DNA of 64,000 nucleotides from assembly GCA_022702545.1 (NCBI GenBank), contig JAHRBC010000002.1, positions 5,766,001 through 5,830,000 of the forward strand, read 5' to 3'. The translations under genes and the position numbers were made by a program. The notes under the pieces are model-generated. The model made no database searches. It saw nothing but the letters and a program-made list of their open reading frames with translations, and had not been told where the DNA came from. This DNA comes from Phycomyces nitens (lineage: Eukaryota > Mucoromycota > Mucoromycetes > Mucorales > Phycomycetaceae). Below are positions 39,152 through 50,230 of this stretch, one piece after another. Each line of letters begins with the position of its first letter. Positions within the stretch are counted from its first letter, which is position 1.

Positions 39152-40987
39152 TTAGTATGGAGTGTACCCGACGGAATAGTGAATCTCAAAACGGCGTACA
39201 TAACCAAGTTTTATCTTTGTATAACCAAAAAAACAATTGTTGTTCCAACTCTCATACGGCTTTCTTTTTTTTGCATCAAGGGCTCTCTTACTAATGATTC
39301 TTTTGTTTTCCTCGTAGTTCAAGACAAATTTCTGGACACGCGAGCCTCGTGCTGTTGAAATTTTCCACATAGTATTAGGATCACTTCTGTAAAACCAGTT
39401 ATAATGAGCTTTGACAGGTGGACCTCCAATAACAACCGGTAATACATTGGGATCGTAGTCTTGTTTTGGATGAATATCATCAACTGGTCGAGTAATAAGA
39501 GTAATATTTATATTTTCTCGGTCCTCGTTGTTGTCTTGTATAATAAAGTCTGTCATTTCCAAATACATATTTTCCAATCGGGTGTAGGTCATATCAATAA
39601 ACTGGCACCCAGGTGCCGTGAAATTGCCATATACTGTTGATCTGTTCAAAGTCAACTCATTCAAACTTCTGCAATGGAATGACAGAAACCGGAGAACATC
39701 TGACGGAATCTTTGTCTGGGATACTTTGAACGACTGAAGCCCAAATCTGTTTGAATTGTAGAGTTCACCTTTAAATTTGATATCACTATCATTGAGTGTA
39801 AGTGATTTCAAGCGAGGGGCTGCACAAAGAAGGGTATCCATTTCAACAGACGTGGGAGCGGTAATATTCAGGTCTACCAGGTTGTAAAATATGCTTTTTA
39901 TCCCCGTCAAGTCGATTGGCGTTGAATGTGTATACGGGCACTTTAGGCAAAATGATTCAATGGTCTTTGAGAATTCTGGGAGACAAACTTCTGAAATATG
40001 CTTGAGAATATCACAAATACTATCAGGATAGTATGTATCATTTGATACGTCAATGCTAACAAATACATGTTTTAATGGCATGTTGTGAAAATGCATTATA
40101 TCCCAGAAAAGTAGGTAGCTTTTTGTAACAAAATCGCGATATTCAAGATTCAATTTTGTAAGGTGTTGAAATGGCAGAGGAACTTGTTGGAATAATGCTG
40201 TTGTATCGCTCCTTTGTTTATTTCTTTCAGGTAGAATGTTTGCTGTACAAACATTGAGTGTGTGTAGGTTGGGATATTTGCGAGCAAAATAACATAGCCA
40301 TCGATGGTCTGTATTTCCAGAAGTAATGTCCAGGTTTCCCATATTTGTGGCTGGCAATACTTTTGACATACGCTCAGTGTCTATTTTGGATAGAGTCAAT
40401 AGATTCGAATGTAATTCCAAATATCCAAGGTGCTTTAAATGTGAATGAATAGTTTCAAAGTCGTCTAATGAGAATGCTACTTGTATTTCGTCCCGGTGCT
40501 TATTAAGAATTGCCAGTCGTCTCAAGAGGGGTAAACACAGAATTGTCTTAACAAGCGAATTCTCAATGTCAGGAACAGGTGCCTGGTCAAAAGTGATGCG
40601 GAGTTCAGTCAGTGATCTCCAGATATTCCAATCAGCAGTGACTCCAAAGTTGTCTGGGAGTATTGATTCTGGCTCAAAATGCAAGTGCTTTATATTCGGA
40701 AATGTTTTCTGTAGTAAGTGGAGCTCTTCGTCTGTTGCTAGCGTATAGGAGCCTATTTTCAAATCTTGTACAAGGCATCGAGGTTTTCCATAGAGCGGTT
40801 GATAATCTTGGGACTTATTGACAAGCTTATCCAATAGCTGCCGTTCTACCACCAGCTCAGAGCGTAGTGAGTCCTGGAAGACTTCTTTCCATGACTTGCA
40901 AACTAGAGAACAAGAGATTTTGTCTTCCAGAGAAAGATGTTCTGTGAATTGTTCTATGAGTTTTGGAGGAAGATCGGATAATAGCAT
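39152..40987 (-). CDS. F-box/LRR protein, paralogue 1
   Basis: A single exon of 611 codons from the ATG at 40987. Residues about 2-45 form an F-box (LP..LIEQF, LSLEDKISC, LVCKSW), the part that in this family binds Skp1 and links substrates to an SCF ubiquitin ligase. Residues about 90-480 are leucine-rich with irregular repeats, the expected substrate-binding part. The last ~110 residues form a conserved tail (TRPVDD, GGPPVKA, ARGSRVQKF, FGYTKIK). The frame is open back to an ATG at 41179 (64 more residues), but I choose 40987 because all three close paralogues start there and the extra part matches their untranslated leader. Substrate unknown. Function rests on domain recognition only. Confidence 0.9.
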   Translation of the reverse strand: MLLSDLPPKLIEQFTEHLSLEDKISCSLVCKSWKEVFQDSLRSELVVERQLLDKLVNKSQDYQPLYGKPRCLVQDLKIGSYTLATDEELHLLQKTFPNIKHLHFEPESILPDNFGVTADWNIWRSLTELRITFDQAPVPDIENSLVKTILCLPLLRRLAILNKHRDEIQVAFSLDDFETIHSHLKHLGYLELHSNLLTLSKIDTERMSKVLPATNMGNLDITSGNTDHRWLCYFARKYPNLHTLNVCTANILPERNKQRSDTTALFQQVPLPFQHLTKLNLEYRDFVTKSYLLFWDIMHFHNMPLKHVFVSIDVSNDTYYPDSICDILKHISEVCLPEFSKTIESFCLKCPYTHSTPIDLTGIKSIFYNLVDLNITAPTSVEMDTLLCAAPRLKSLTLNDSDIKFKGELYNSNRFGLQSFKVSQTKIPSDVLRFLSFHCRSLNELTLNRSTVYGNFTAPGCQFIDMTYTRLENMYLEMTDFIIQDNNEDRENINITLITRPVDDIHPKQDYDPNVLPVVIGGPPVKAHYNWFYRSDPNTMWKISTARGSRVQKFVLNYEENKRIISKRALDAKKRKPYESWNNNCFFGYTKIKLGYVRRFEIHYSVGYTPY

Positions 40988-41033
40988 AATAGAAAAAAAA
41001 GATATTTGGAATATAGAGACACTGGAAATATAG

Positions 41034-41126
41034 GCTTTTATGCTTTTTGAGTTTTTTTTTAAAAAAAATAACGTTTCACTCACTGATGTCAAAAAACGTA
41101 AAAGAGGCGCAGTATATTGTAGGACA
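41034..41126 (-). promoter_or_regulatory. Shared F-box promoter, paralogue 1
   Basis: GCATAAAAG at 41034-41042 lies 47-55 bases before the ATG. TGTCCTACAATA (sense; 41115-41126) lies about 128 bases before it. Both sit at matching positions in the other three close paralogues. Role as promoter is inferred from position and conservation. Confidence 0.6.
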
Positions 41127-41179
41127 AAGGTACATTCTGCAGTAAGTGGAGCTTGGAAATAAATGAACTCGGCTCCCAT

Positions 41180-42439
41180 ATATTTCTCTCTGTGGAGGAC
41201 CTCATTATTCCTGTATATTGAAGAAGTGAAAATCTTGTCTTATAATTAGGACCTAATTGCTATATTTGTGGGTCAACATTACTACAAAAATTCTTGTAAA
41301 TTGTCTTTACTGTTTGTCACAACTACATCTTTAATGGCTTGAGTCGGTCGTAGACTCTATTAATAGTCGTTATATTTATTAATTTTAGGTGTTAATTTGA
41401 CTGTTAATAGGTGGAGTTGATGGGGTGACTGGTTAAGCTGAGCTGTTAAAGTATGGGTAAACTTATAGTTAGGATACTCTCTTTAAGAAAGTGGTTATTA
41501 GGAGATTTTTAGACTTGGGCCCAACTACTGAAGATATTTTATTCCAAGTGTGTTTTAGGATAGAAAACATAGAGGATTATTTTGATACATATTTTTGGAA
41601 TATATAGTTGTCTCGAGCCTTTAGTGCGCGCTGGAATCAACGATTTCCAGATATCTCTTGGCACCACACGTTCTTTATCTTTACAGAATATATCTAGTGT
41701 GGAATAGATCATACAAGTTGTAAGATGTTTATATCCGATCATCTTGTAGAAATAATCCGAAATGTGTTCAATTACATTTGGATCGACACTTTGATGAGGC
41801 CAGATAGCTAAATATGCCAGACTGTGTTTTTTCTTACATGGCTTTATTCTCTTGTAGCGCGAAGCTTTGCTAGCTATTTTTTTTTTAAAAAAAAAACCTA
41901 ACAATAGAAGGAAAATATATTTTTTCTGGGTAAGAATTCCCCTTTTTTCCCTATAGTTTCTGTCTCTAATTTTAAACAGTTGATACTCTTGACATAAAGA
42001 CAGCTCCAATCCTTTAAAAAGACATATCCAAGTATAATGTCTAGTATGATCAAAGTCAAGAAGCAACCAATAGTACTAAAGAATTACTCAATCTTTGAGA
42101 GCATAATCATCTTTTACGAAGAGAGGTATTATATGTCTAAGCCAATATAAAAGTGGTAAAAATCTTTCTTAAAATCATTATCAACATAATATTTATTATA
42201 ATCTCCCAAATAATATACCTTGTATCTCTCTACACAATTTAGTTCCTTCTTCTTCTTCTAAATATTTTACTCTCTAGCAAAAATTTGTCAATCTGCAGTG
42301 GCTGGATGTTCTTGCCATGGTAATCCTGTCAAAGGAAACAGCTCGGAAACTTGAGCAGTGCATGTATTCTGATTCATTATAAATTATGCTGGTTTAAAAG
42401 AGAAATACTCTGGAAGATTTCTTTTATTTTTTAGTCTAT
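41180..42439. other. Intergenic upstream DNA of F-box paralogue 1
   Basis: No convincing gene. Parts (about 41,430-41,520 and 41,570-41,730) resemble the upstream cassettes of the other F-box genes, including a TCTTTACAGAATATA block. A 175-codon frame without an ATG start falls inside this homologous non-coding DNA. Confidence 0.6.
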
Positions 42440-44269
42440 TTAGTAATTTGAATAGTAGTCCATCTGATTATCAAATACATATCCAACTTTTATCTTTGTA
42501 TACCCAAAAGCACAGCTTTTGTTCCAACCAACGTATGGCTTTCTTCTTTTCTTATCAAGAGTTCTCTTTAAAACAATTCTTTTGTTTTCCTCGTAGTTTG
42601 CAACAAATTTCTGGACACGCGAGCCTCGTGCTGGTGAAATATCCCGCATATTATTATGAGAATCACAATAAAACCAGCTATAATAAGCTTCAACAGGTGG
42701 GCTGCCAACAACAACCGATAATGCATTGGGATCGTAGTCTTGCTTTGGAGGAATATCATCAACTGGTCGAGTAATAAGAGTTATATTCAGGTTTTCTGGG
42801 CACTTTTTGTTGTCTTGTATAATAAAGCTTATATTTCCCATAAACAATTTAGTTAAGCGTGTGTAAGTCATATCAATAAACTGGCACCCAGGTGTCGTGA
42901 AATTTCCATATATTGGCGATCTGCTCAAAATTAACTCATTCAAGTTTCTGCAATGAAATGACAGAAACCGGAGAACGTCTGATGTCATTTTTGAGTTGTT
43001 TACTATGAATAACTGGAGTTCAAATCTGTTTGGATTGTAGAGTTCGTCTTTAACCTTGATATCCGTATATTCGAGTTCAATTGATTCCAAGTGTGGTGCT
43101 GTACATAGAAGGGTATCTATTTCAATAGATGAGGGAGTGCGGATACTCAGGTCAACTAGATTGCGAAAATTTCCCTGCATCTCTGTAAAGTCTATTGGGA
43201 CTGAATATTCATTTAAACAGTTGAGATGGAATGATTCGATGGTATTTGCAAATTCTGGTAGACAAACTTGTGCAATGTATTTGGGAATATCAAAAACATT
43301 TTCAGGAGAATACTCAGCGACTGGTACTTGAATAAACACTGATATATGTTTTAACGGCATATTGTGAAAATGGATTATATCCCAAAAAGGTCGATAGTCT
43401 TTTCCGATCCAATTGCGATATTCAATATTCAATTTTTTTAGGCGTTGAAATGGCAGAGGCACTTGCTGGAATAATGCTATCGTATCGTCCCTTTTTTCAT
43501 CGCTTTCAGGTAGAATGCTTGATGCACACAATTCAATTGTGTGTAGATTCGGGTATTTGCGAGCAAAATAACATAGCCATCGATGGTCTGTATTTCCAGA
43601 ACTAATGTTCAAGCTTCCCATATTTGTCGTTGGCGATACTTTGGTCATACGTTCAATGTCTTTTTCTGATAGAGTCAATAGATTTGTGCCTAATTCCAAA
43701 TGTCCAAGGTGCTTTAAATGCGAGTGAATGGTTTCAAAGTCGTCTAGCGAGAATGATACCCGTATGTGTCTCCAATATTTATTAAGAATCTCCAGTCGTC
43801 TCAAGAGGGGTAAACACAGAATCATTTTAACAAGTTTATCTTCAATTTCAGGTAGAGGTTCCTGGTCAAAAGTGATGTGGAGTTCTGTCAATGATCTCCA
43901 GATATTCCAGTCAGCAGTGACTCCAAAGTTGTCCGGCATTATGGAATCTATTCCAAGATGAAGATACTTTATATTCGGGAATGTTTGCTGCAGCACGTAG
44001 AGCTCTTTGTCCGTTGTTAGCGTAAGATAACGTATTTTTATATAGCGTACAAGGAATCGAGTTTTTAGGCAAGGTGGTTGATAATCTCGGGTAGGATTTA
44101 CAAGATCGTTTAATAAACTTCGACATATCACTAGATCAGAGTGCAGGGAGTCCTGGAAGATTTCTTTCCATGACTTGCAAACTAGATAACAAGATATTTT
44201 GTCCTCGAGAGAAAGACGCTCCGTAAATAGGTCTATAATTTCTTGAGGAAGTTCGGATAATAATAACAT
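42440..44269 (-). CDS. F-box/LRR protein, paralogue 2
   Basis: A single exon of 609 codons, ATG at 44269. The F-box covers residues about 3-45 (LPQEIIDLF, LSLEDKISC, LVCKSW). It is followed by irregular leucine-rich repeats to about residue 480 and the family tail (residues about 490-600). It aligns without gaps to the plus-strand paralogue at 61392 over 600 residues. By hand count, identity per 100 residues is 92, 65, 65, 46, 66 and 68%. The F-box end is thus nearly constant while residues 301-400, inside the LRR, are the most variable. Predicted role: substrate receptor of an SCF ubiquitin ligase, substrate unknown. Confidence 0.92.
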   Translation of the reverse strand: MLLLSELPQEIIDLFTERLSLEDKISCYLVCKSWKEIFQDSLHSDLVICRSLLNDLVNPTRDYQPPCLKTRFLVRYIKIRYLTLTTDKELYVLQQTFPNIKYLHLGIDSIMPDNFGVTADWNIWRSLTELHITFDQEPLPEIEDKLVKMILCLPLLRRLEILNKYWRHIRVSFSLDDFETIHSHLKHLGHLELGTNLLTLSEKDIERMTKVSPTTNMGSLNISSGNTDHRWLCYFARKYPNLHTIELCASSILPESDEKRDDTIALFQQVPLPFQRLKKLNIEYRNWIGKDYRPFWDIIHFHNMPLKHISVFIQVPVAEYSPENVFDIPKYIAQVCLPEFANTIESFHLNCLNEYSVPIDFTEMQGNFRNLVDLSIRTPSSIEIDTLLCTAPHLESIELEYTDIKVKDELYNPNRFELQLFIVNNSKMTSDVLRFLSFHCRNLNELILSRSPIYGNFTTPGCQFIDMTYTRLTKLFMGNISFIIQDNKKCPENLNITLITRPVDDIPPKQDYDPNALSVVVGSPPVEAYYSWFYCDSHNNMRDISPARGSRVQKFVANYEENKRIVLKRTLDKKRRKPYVGWNKSCAFGYTKIKVGYVFDNQMDYYSNY

Positions 44270-44315
44270 AGTAGAAAGAGAGATATTTGGAATATAAAAA
44301 TACCGGAAAGAGAGG

Positions 44316-44413
44316 CTTTTATGCTTTTTGAGTGCTTAAATATATTTTTTTCTAATTCAAATATGTCAGGAAAAGTAAAAAAAAAAAAAAAGAGGCTCCG
44401 TGTATTGTAGGAC
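44316..44413 (-). promoter_or_regulatory. Shared F-box promoter, paralogue 2
   Basis: GCATAAAAG at 44316-44324 (about -50) and TGTCCTACAATA on the sense strand at 44402-44413 (about -133). The leader from here to the ATG is nearly base-for-base the same as that of the paralogue at 61392. Confidence 0.6.
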
Positions 44414-44567
44414 AGAGGTACAATCCGCAGTATGTGGAACAAGGAAATGTACTAATTTGGCACCACTGTACTTCTTCCTTTGAAGGACCTCTAATTCATC
44501 TCTTCAAAAAGTCAAGCCACAGTTTTCTTGTTAGAGTCTATTCACTATGTTTGCAAGTATTTAGAAC

Positions 44568-44962
44568 TGTGATGTTGTCCGGGCTGGCCACATATTCAGT
44601 CTGATCTGGGATGGAGGGGGGGTTTCAAGAATCGTGCACGACCCCATTTCACATTATAGTACTATCTTTGAGGCTATGGCCTTATTATCTCGATATCAGC
44701 AATTTTGAATAAAACAGATTCTTTTCCCGTTAAGTCTATATTTGTCGCAGAGGACATAGGTCGCTCTGGTCATTTCGTATTGTCTGAATCGTTGAGAGAA
44801 CTACCCTATCTACTATTTTCTATTCCTTCGCTATGGCTACCCACATCGTGCCTTATCCCCAACATCCACCAACACCTTTGCGTATAACTCTCCTCCCTCT
44901 CGGCGGACCAGCAGTTCATATCGCATCGTATATCAAAGATCCCCAAATAGCCCAACATTACA
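44568..44962. mobile_element. Solo LTR of a retrotransposon
   Basis: A 395-bp insertion begins TGTGATGTTG and ends CAACATTACA, so it has imperfect terminal inverted repeats with TG...CA ends. It is flanked by GAAC (or AGAAC counting one ambiguous base) on both sides. The homologous upstream DNA of the F-box gene at 61392 (about 61,098-61,110) has an uninterrupted AGAACCATAAAA, an empty site. No internal retrotransposon genes are present. A 60-codon frame at 44705-44887 lies wholly inside it and is not a gene. Confidence 0.82.
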
Positions 44963-44999
44963 GAACCATAAAAGTGTTTGTAGATTACCTGTGTTGCTT

Positions 45000-46220
45000 T
45001 TTGTAGCTAGAGCTTTGGTAGTCTGGGTCCCTTGTGGATTTTATTAATATCTGTAATATATATGTGTGTGTATTTATTTTAGATGTTAATTGAAATATTG
45101 ATATATTGAGCTAATACGATGAGTGAGTGAGTGAGTAAGCTTGTATATTAAAGAATGGGGCTACCGTTTGGCCAAGTTATATTCTTTGGAAAATGTGTTT
45201 ATTGGTAGATTATTAGACTTGGATACAATTATTTAAAATATCATATTTAAAGCAAGCCTTCTTCACAAAAGAGATAAAAGACTATTTTATAAAATACTTT
45301 AAATAAAATCATTTGAAAAGTGATTGAAGTTAAGAAATCTTTGATTGCAAATTGTTTGATACGCAGAATATATCACTTGTTGGGATCTGGTCTATATAAA
45401 GAATATATATACTCTTGTAGAGCTTTAATTATTTATTTTACAGATATGTTAAACTACTTTGACAGGTGAGTGTACAATCTTTAATAGCATAATTTTGGAA
45501 GAAATAATCCTTTTCAATGTATCTACATTGGTGATTAATCATTTGTAATAGATATCTCAATTGAATACTTGTCTACAAACAGTTTTATTCACTCCAAGAT
45601 AGAGTCTTTGGGTACAAATTGCATATACTGAATGCTAAGAATAAAATATTTTGTAGGATGCACAACCTCAAGTAAACATCTATTATCTCATACATTGAAA
45701 GAAATAGATAAAAATAACACATATACCTTGGAAGTTTCAAGCTTTATATAATAATATCGAATATTAATATTTTGCTGGGTCACTTTTGACATTTATAGCT
45801 GTCTAGTACATTTGATATATTCTATGTATCACGCTTTCAAAATATTCATTAGGGACACACCTCTTCTCTTTACAGAATATACCCTACATCAAATAACATA
45901 TAGATTATGCATCTAATTTGTTGGATTCAGTTGCAAAAATAATGTAAATAGCGTTCAATTGGATAAAGACAAGCGCTTTCACGAGAATAGTTGAATAAAC
46001 ATTAAAACCATGAGGCTAGAATATATATGGACCTTGACAATTTCAATCACTTTTTAATTCTGCCCTGAGATTCTGGAAATTTTTATCAGTTCCCTAGACT
46101 ATATTCATCGTTTACAAAAGCACTGTATTTCTGAGCCAGTGTAAAAGTAACAGTAAAGTTTTTTTCTTTCCTTTAAAAGAGAGTTCAGGCAACAATAGTG
46201 CTTTTGTTTTGTTGATTGAC
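45000..46220. repeat. F-box upstream cassette, paralogue 2
   Basis: Non-coding DNA that matches 48,950-50,230 closely over long stretches (for example 45,170-45,330 with 49,150-49,330). It also matches, in inverted orientation, 60,440-61,100 and 63,260-64,000. It moves with the F-box gene as one duplicated segment. No open frame is shared by the copies. Confidence 0.8.
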
Positions 46221-46850
46221 TACAAATGCTATTGATTCTTATCCTTGTTACTTGTATTTATTAATAAAAACCAACTTTTGAACTAGTTTGCGGAATTGAG
46301 ATAAAGAGATGCAAGAAAGTACAGATTATGTGTCGTTGGTTGCAATAGACAATGTAATATGAATCAAAAGAATAGAAAAGGAGGAGAGAATAAGAAAATA
46401 CGCTGATTAAGAATATTAACAAATGAGACAAGATCAAGTAACGTTATTTTTAAAGTTACAATCCTCAGTGCATTATGATAATAATTATTCTTTTCTACTT
46501 TAATTCAAAGAAAAAAAAAGACAAACTACAAAACATTTAATAAGGTTTAAAACGTTTCTTTTTTTGCTTTGTTTTTATGTTAGTATCCCTGAAATTCTTG
46601 GGTTTATTTTAGCGTAATAAATATATTCCCTGTCTTGATGCCACTATTTAAGCTCAAAGGTAATAATCATAATATAAGAAGAACATTCTTTGGACTTGTT
46701 GTTTTATGTTTTCCTTTCAACTTTTTTTTCATTTTTACATAAATTGCTTCCCATGTCAACAAGCATATTTCTGGTATAATCTCTATCTATTTATTTACAA
46801 CTTATATCCAGCATCTTTTGTAGTTTGTTTTTATTTTATAATAAACCTTA
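46221..46850. other. Intergenic, 3' side of F-box paralogue 3
   Basis: AT-rich with no gene seen. The last ~60 bases (about 46,790-46,850) match the 3' flank of the plus-strand paralogue (63,231-63,300) in inverted orientation, probably the shared 3' untranslated region. Confidence 0.6.
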
Positions 46851-48695
46851 CTACCCATCATACTCCACCACAAAATCGCCGTAGTAAACGATTGTGAAAC
46901 GACGTAAATAACCAAGTTTTATCTTTGTATACCCAAAAACACAGTTATTGTTCCAGCTTTTATACGGTCTTTTTCTTGTCACATCAAGGGCTCTCTTTTC
47001 AGTGATTCTTTTGTTTTCCTCATAGTTTTTAACGAATTTCTGGACACGGGAGCCTTTTGCTGGTGGAATTTTCACAATTTCGTCATTACAATCGGTATGA
47101 AACCAGTTATAATAAGCTTTGACAGGTGGACCACCAACAACAACCGGTAATACATTAGGCTCGTATTCTTGCTTTGGAGGGATATCATCAACAGGTCGAG
47201 TAATAAGAAGAATATTCAGGTTTTCCGGGCTCTTTTCGTTGTCCTGTATAATAAAGCTTGTCTCACTGAGATAAAGTTTCTTTAATCGGGTGTAGGTCAT
47301 ATCAATAAACTGACACCCAGGTGTCGTAAAGTTGCCATATACTGATGTACTTCGTAAATCTAACTTGTTCCATTTTCTGCAATGGAATGACAGAAACCGG
47401 AGAACATCTGATGTAATATCTGAATTCCATATTAGGACCGTCTGGAGCTCGAATCTTCTTGAATTGTAGAGTTCGTTTCTAATTCTGATATCACCATACC
47501 AGAGTTTAAGTGATTTCAAGCGAGGCGCTGCGCATAGAACGGTATCAATTTCAATAAGCGTAGGATAGATAATATTCAGTTCAACTAGATTGTAAAGGTT
47601 GTCTTTTATCTCTGCAAAGTCGATTGGTGTTGAATATCCAAATGGACCTCGCAGATAAAACGATTCGATGGTTTTTGAGAATCCTGCAAGACAAGCTTCC
47701 GTGACATGTATGGGAATGTCACAAGGAATATCAGGAGAAGCGGGGTCCTTTTGAACGCTAGTGTTAACCGAAACCTGCTTTAACGGTACGTTGGGAAAAT
47801 GGATTATATCCCAAAAAGGTAGATAATCTTCCCCAGTCCATTCGCGATATTCAAGTTTTAATTTTGTAAGGTGTTGAAATGGCAGAGGCACTCGCTGAAA
47901 CATTGTTATCGTATTGCTCCTTTGTTCGTTGGTTTCAGGTAGAATACTTGTTGTAGAGAGATGTAGTGTGTGTAGATTGAGATATTTGCGAGCAAAATAA
48001 CATAGCCATCGATGGTCTGTATTTTCAGAATAAATGTTCAGGCTTCCCATATTTGTGGCTGGAGATACTTTTGTCATGCGTTCAATGTCTGTTTCGGATA
48101 GAGTTGATAGATCCGAACATAATTCCAAATGTTCAAGGTGGTTTAAATGCGAGTGAATGGTTTCAAAGTTGTCTAATGAAAACGACATCTTTACTAGTCT
48201 CCTGGCTCTATTAAGAATCTGTAGTCGTCTCAAGAGGGGTAGACACAAAAGGATTTCAACAAGCCTATTCTCCATGTTTGGTACACGTTCGTCGTTAAAA
48301 ACGATGTGAAGTTCTGTCAATGATTTCCAGATATTCCAATCAACAGTAACTCCAAAGTTGTTCGAATTTATGGAAGCTTCCCTAAGATTAAGATACTTTA
48401 TATTCGTAAATGTTTGTTGCAGTATGTGGATCTCTTTGTCTGTTGCTTTGGTATAATATCTAAATTCCAAATATCGTACGAGTAATCCAGTTTTTAGCCA
48501 AGGGTGTTGATAATCTTGTGGAGGATTGACAAGGTTGTTTAATAATTGTCGGTTTATCACTAGAAAAGAGTATATGGAATCCTGGAAGACACCTTTCCAT
48601 GACTTGCAAACTAGAGAGCAAGCTTTTTTGTCCCTGAGAGAAAGAAATTTTGCGAGTCGTTCTATAATTTCTTGAGGAAAGTCAGATAATAGCAT
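46851..48695 (-). CDS. F-box/LRR protein, paralogue 3
   Basis: A single exon of 614 codons, ATG at 48695. The F-box is at residues about 2-45 (FPQEIIERL, LSLRDKKACS, LVCKSW); the usual Glu of LSLEDK is Arg here and ISC is replaced by KACS. Leucine-rich repeats follow, then the tail with TRPVDD, VGGPPVKA, KGSRVQKF and FGYTKIK. Framework blocks such as TDHRWLCYFARKY, PLPFQHLTKL and DVLRFLSFHC are shared with the paralogues. The segments between them vary. Likely an SCF substrate receptor; substrate unknown. Confidence 0.92.
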   Translation of the reverse strand: MLLSDFPQEIIERLAKFLSLRDKKACSLVCKSWKGVFQDSIYSFLVINRQLLNNLVNPPQDYQHPWLKTGLLVRYLEFRYYTKATDKEIHILQQTFTNIKYLNLREASINSNNFGVTVDWNIWKSLTELHIVFNDERVPNMENRLVEILLCLPLLRRLQILNRARRLVKMSFSLDNFETIHSHLNHLEHLELCSDLSTLSETDIERMTKVSPATNMGSLNIYSENTDHRWLCYFARKYLNLHTLHLSTTSILPETNEQRSNTITMFQRVPLPFQHLTKLKLEYREWTGEDYLPFWDIIHFPNVPLKQVSVNTSVQKDPASPDIPCDIPIHVTEACLAGFSKTIESFYLRGPFGYSTPIDFAEIKDNLYNLVELNIIYPTLIEIDTVLCAAPRLKSLKLWYGDIRIRNELYNSRRFELQTVLIWNSDITSDVLRFLSFHCRKWNKLDLRSTSVYGNFTTPGCQFIDMTYTRLKKLYLSETSFIIQDNEKSPENLNILLITRPVDDIPPKQEYEPNVLPVVVGGPPVKAYYNWFHTDCNDEIVKIPPAKGSRVQKFVKNYEENKRITEKRALDVTRKRPYKSWNNNCVFGYTKIKLGYLRRFTIVYYGDFVVEYDG

Positions 48696-48740
48696 AATAA
48701 AAAGAGGGATATTTGGAATATAGAGATACTGGAAAGAAAG

Positions 48741-48826
48741 GTTTTAATACTTTTCAAATGTTTAAATAGATTTTCATGAATTCGAATGTGAGAAAAAGCA
48801 AAGGAGGCGCAGTGTATTGTAGGACA
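48741..48826 (-). promoter_or_regulatory. Shared F-box promoter, paralogue 3
   Basis: GTATTAAAAC at 48741-48750 (about -50) replaces the GCATAAAAG of the others. TGTCCTACAATA on the sense strand at 48815-48826 lies about 120 bases before the ATG. Confidence 0.55.
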
Positions 48827-48949
48827 AAGATACAATCGACAGTAAGTAGGGCTTGGAAATAAACTAGCTCGGTTGCCCCTGTACTTTTTCCTTTGGATGA
48901 GCACTAATTTAAGTGTTCAACAAGTAAAATCTTAGTTTTATTATTAAGA

Positions 48950-50230
48950 TATAGTTACTATGTTTGTAGATTGTTATTGTTACTATAAAGGTATTTGTAA
49001 ATTGTCTCGAATGGCTATTCCAACCAGAACTTTAGTGGTTTTGATCACTCGTGAATTTTATTAATATTTGTCATATATATTGAACTTAGGTGTTAGTTTG
49101 ACTATTGATAAATGGAGCTAATACGATGAGTGGTTAAGCTTGGATGTTAAAGTATGAATAAACGTTTGGCCAAGTTATATTCTTTGGAAGATGTGTTTAT
49201 TTGTAGATTATTAGACTTGGATACAATTATTTAAAATATCATATTTAAAGCAAGCCTTCTTCACAAAAGAGATAAAGGACTAGTTTATAAAATACTTTAA
49301 ATAAAATCATTTGAAAAGTGATTAAAGTTAAGAAAGCTTTGATTGCAAATTGTTTGATACACAGAATATGTTACTTGTTGGGATCTGGTCTATATAAAGG
49401 ATATATATACTCTTGTAGATCTTTGATGATTTAGTTTGCTGACATGTTAAACTACTTTGACAGGTGATTGTGCAATATCGAATAGCATGGATTTGAAAGA
49501 AATAATCCTTTTCAATGTATTTAAATTGAATACATGTCTACAAATGGAATTATTTACTCCAAATATAGAGTCTTTGCATACGGGTAGGATACACTGAATA
49601 CTAGGAATAAAATATTTTGTAGACTATACAACTGCAAGTAAGCATCTACTACTTCATACACTGATATAAGTGGATCAAAATAATGCAAGTAACCTACAAG
49701 TTCCAGGCTTTGTATAAAAGGTTGTGTTCTTTTATAGTATACAATGATATTGAATATTAATATTTTGTTGGGTCACTTTTTGACATTTATAGCTGCTTAG
49801 TATATTTGGCGCATTCTATATATTGCGCTTTTCAAATATTCCTTAGATATACACCTTCGTTCTATTTACAAAATATATCCAACATTAAATAACCTGTACA
49901 TTATGCACCAAAGTTGTTGGATTCACTTGCAAAGCCAATTCAAAAAGTATTCAACTAAATTGAGACAAGTGCTGTGAGGAGACTAGTTGGCTAAAGAAAA
50001 ACTCAAACTATAATGCTGTAATAGATACAGACCTTGATAATTTAAATCGCTTTTTTTTATTTTTCTTGAAAGTCCCGGGATTGTTTTTATTATTATTAGT
50101 TTCCCAGAGCATATCATCGTTTACAAAGGCACTGGATTTCCGAGCAAATGTAAAAGTGATGGCAAGTTTTCTTCTTCTTCTTTCCTTTTAAAAGAGGACT
50201 CAGGAAACAATAGTGTGTGTGTGTGTATTT
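48950..50230. repeat. F-box upstream cassette, paralogue 3
   Basis: Homologous to 45,000-46,220 but without the solo LTR. It includes a GT run near 50,214-50,227 that the other copies lack. The remaining bases to 50,487 are AT-rich with a TA run near 50,383-50,402 and no gene. Confidence 0.8.

Noticed and set aside
40988..41179. 64-residue N-terminal extension of F-box paralogue 1
   Set aside because: The extension is open and begins with ATG, but it corresponds to the untranslated leader and promoter of the paralogues; the shared start is at 40987.
41539..42066. 175-codon minus-strand frame upstream of F-box paralogue 1
   Set aside because: It has no ATG at its start, its composition is driven by A/T runs, and it lies in DNA homologous to the non-coding upstream cassettes of the other F-box genes, where no matching frame exists.
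44233..44442. Short frames overlapping the starts of F-box paralogues 2, 3 and 4, looking like conserved upstream ORFs
   Set aside because: Their similarity follows from nucleotide conservation of the leader. None of the inspected ones in paralogues 2 and 4 begins with ATG, so they are unlikely to be translated.
44705..44887. 60-codon frame between F-box paralogues 2 and 3
   Set aside because: It is entirely inside the solo LTR.
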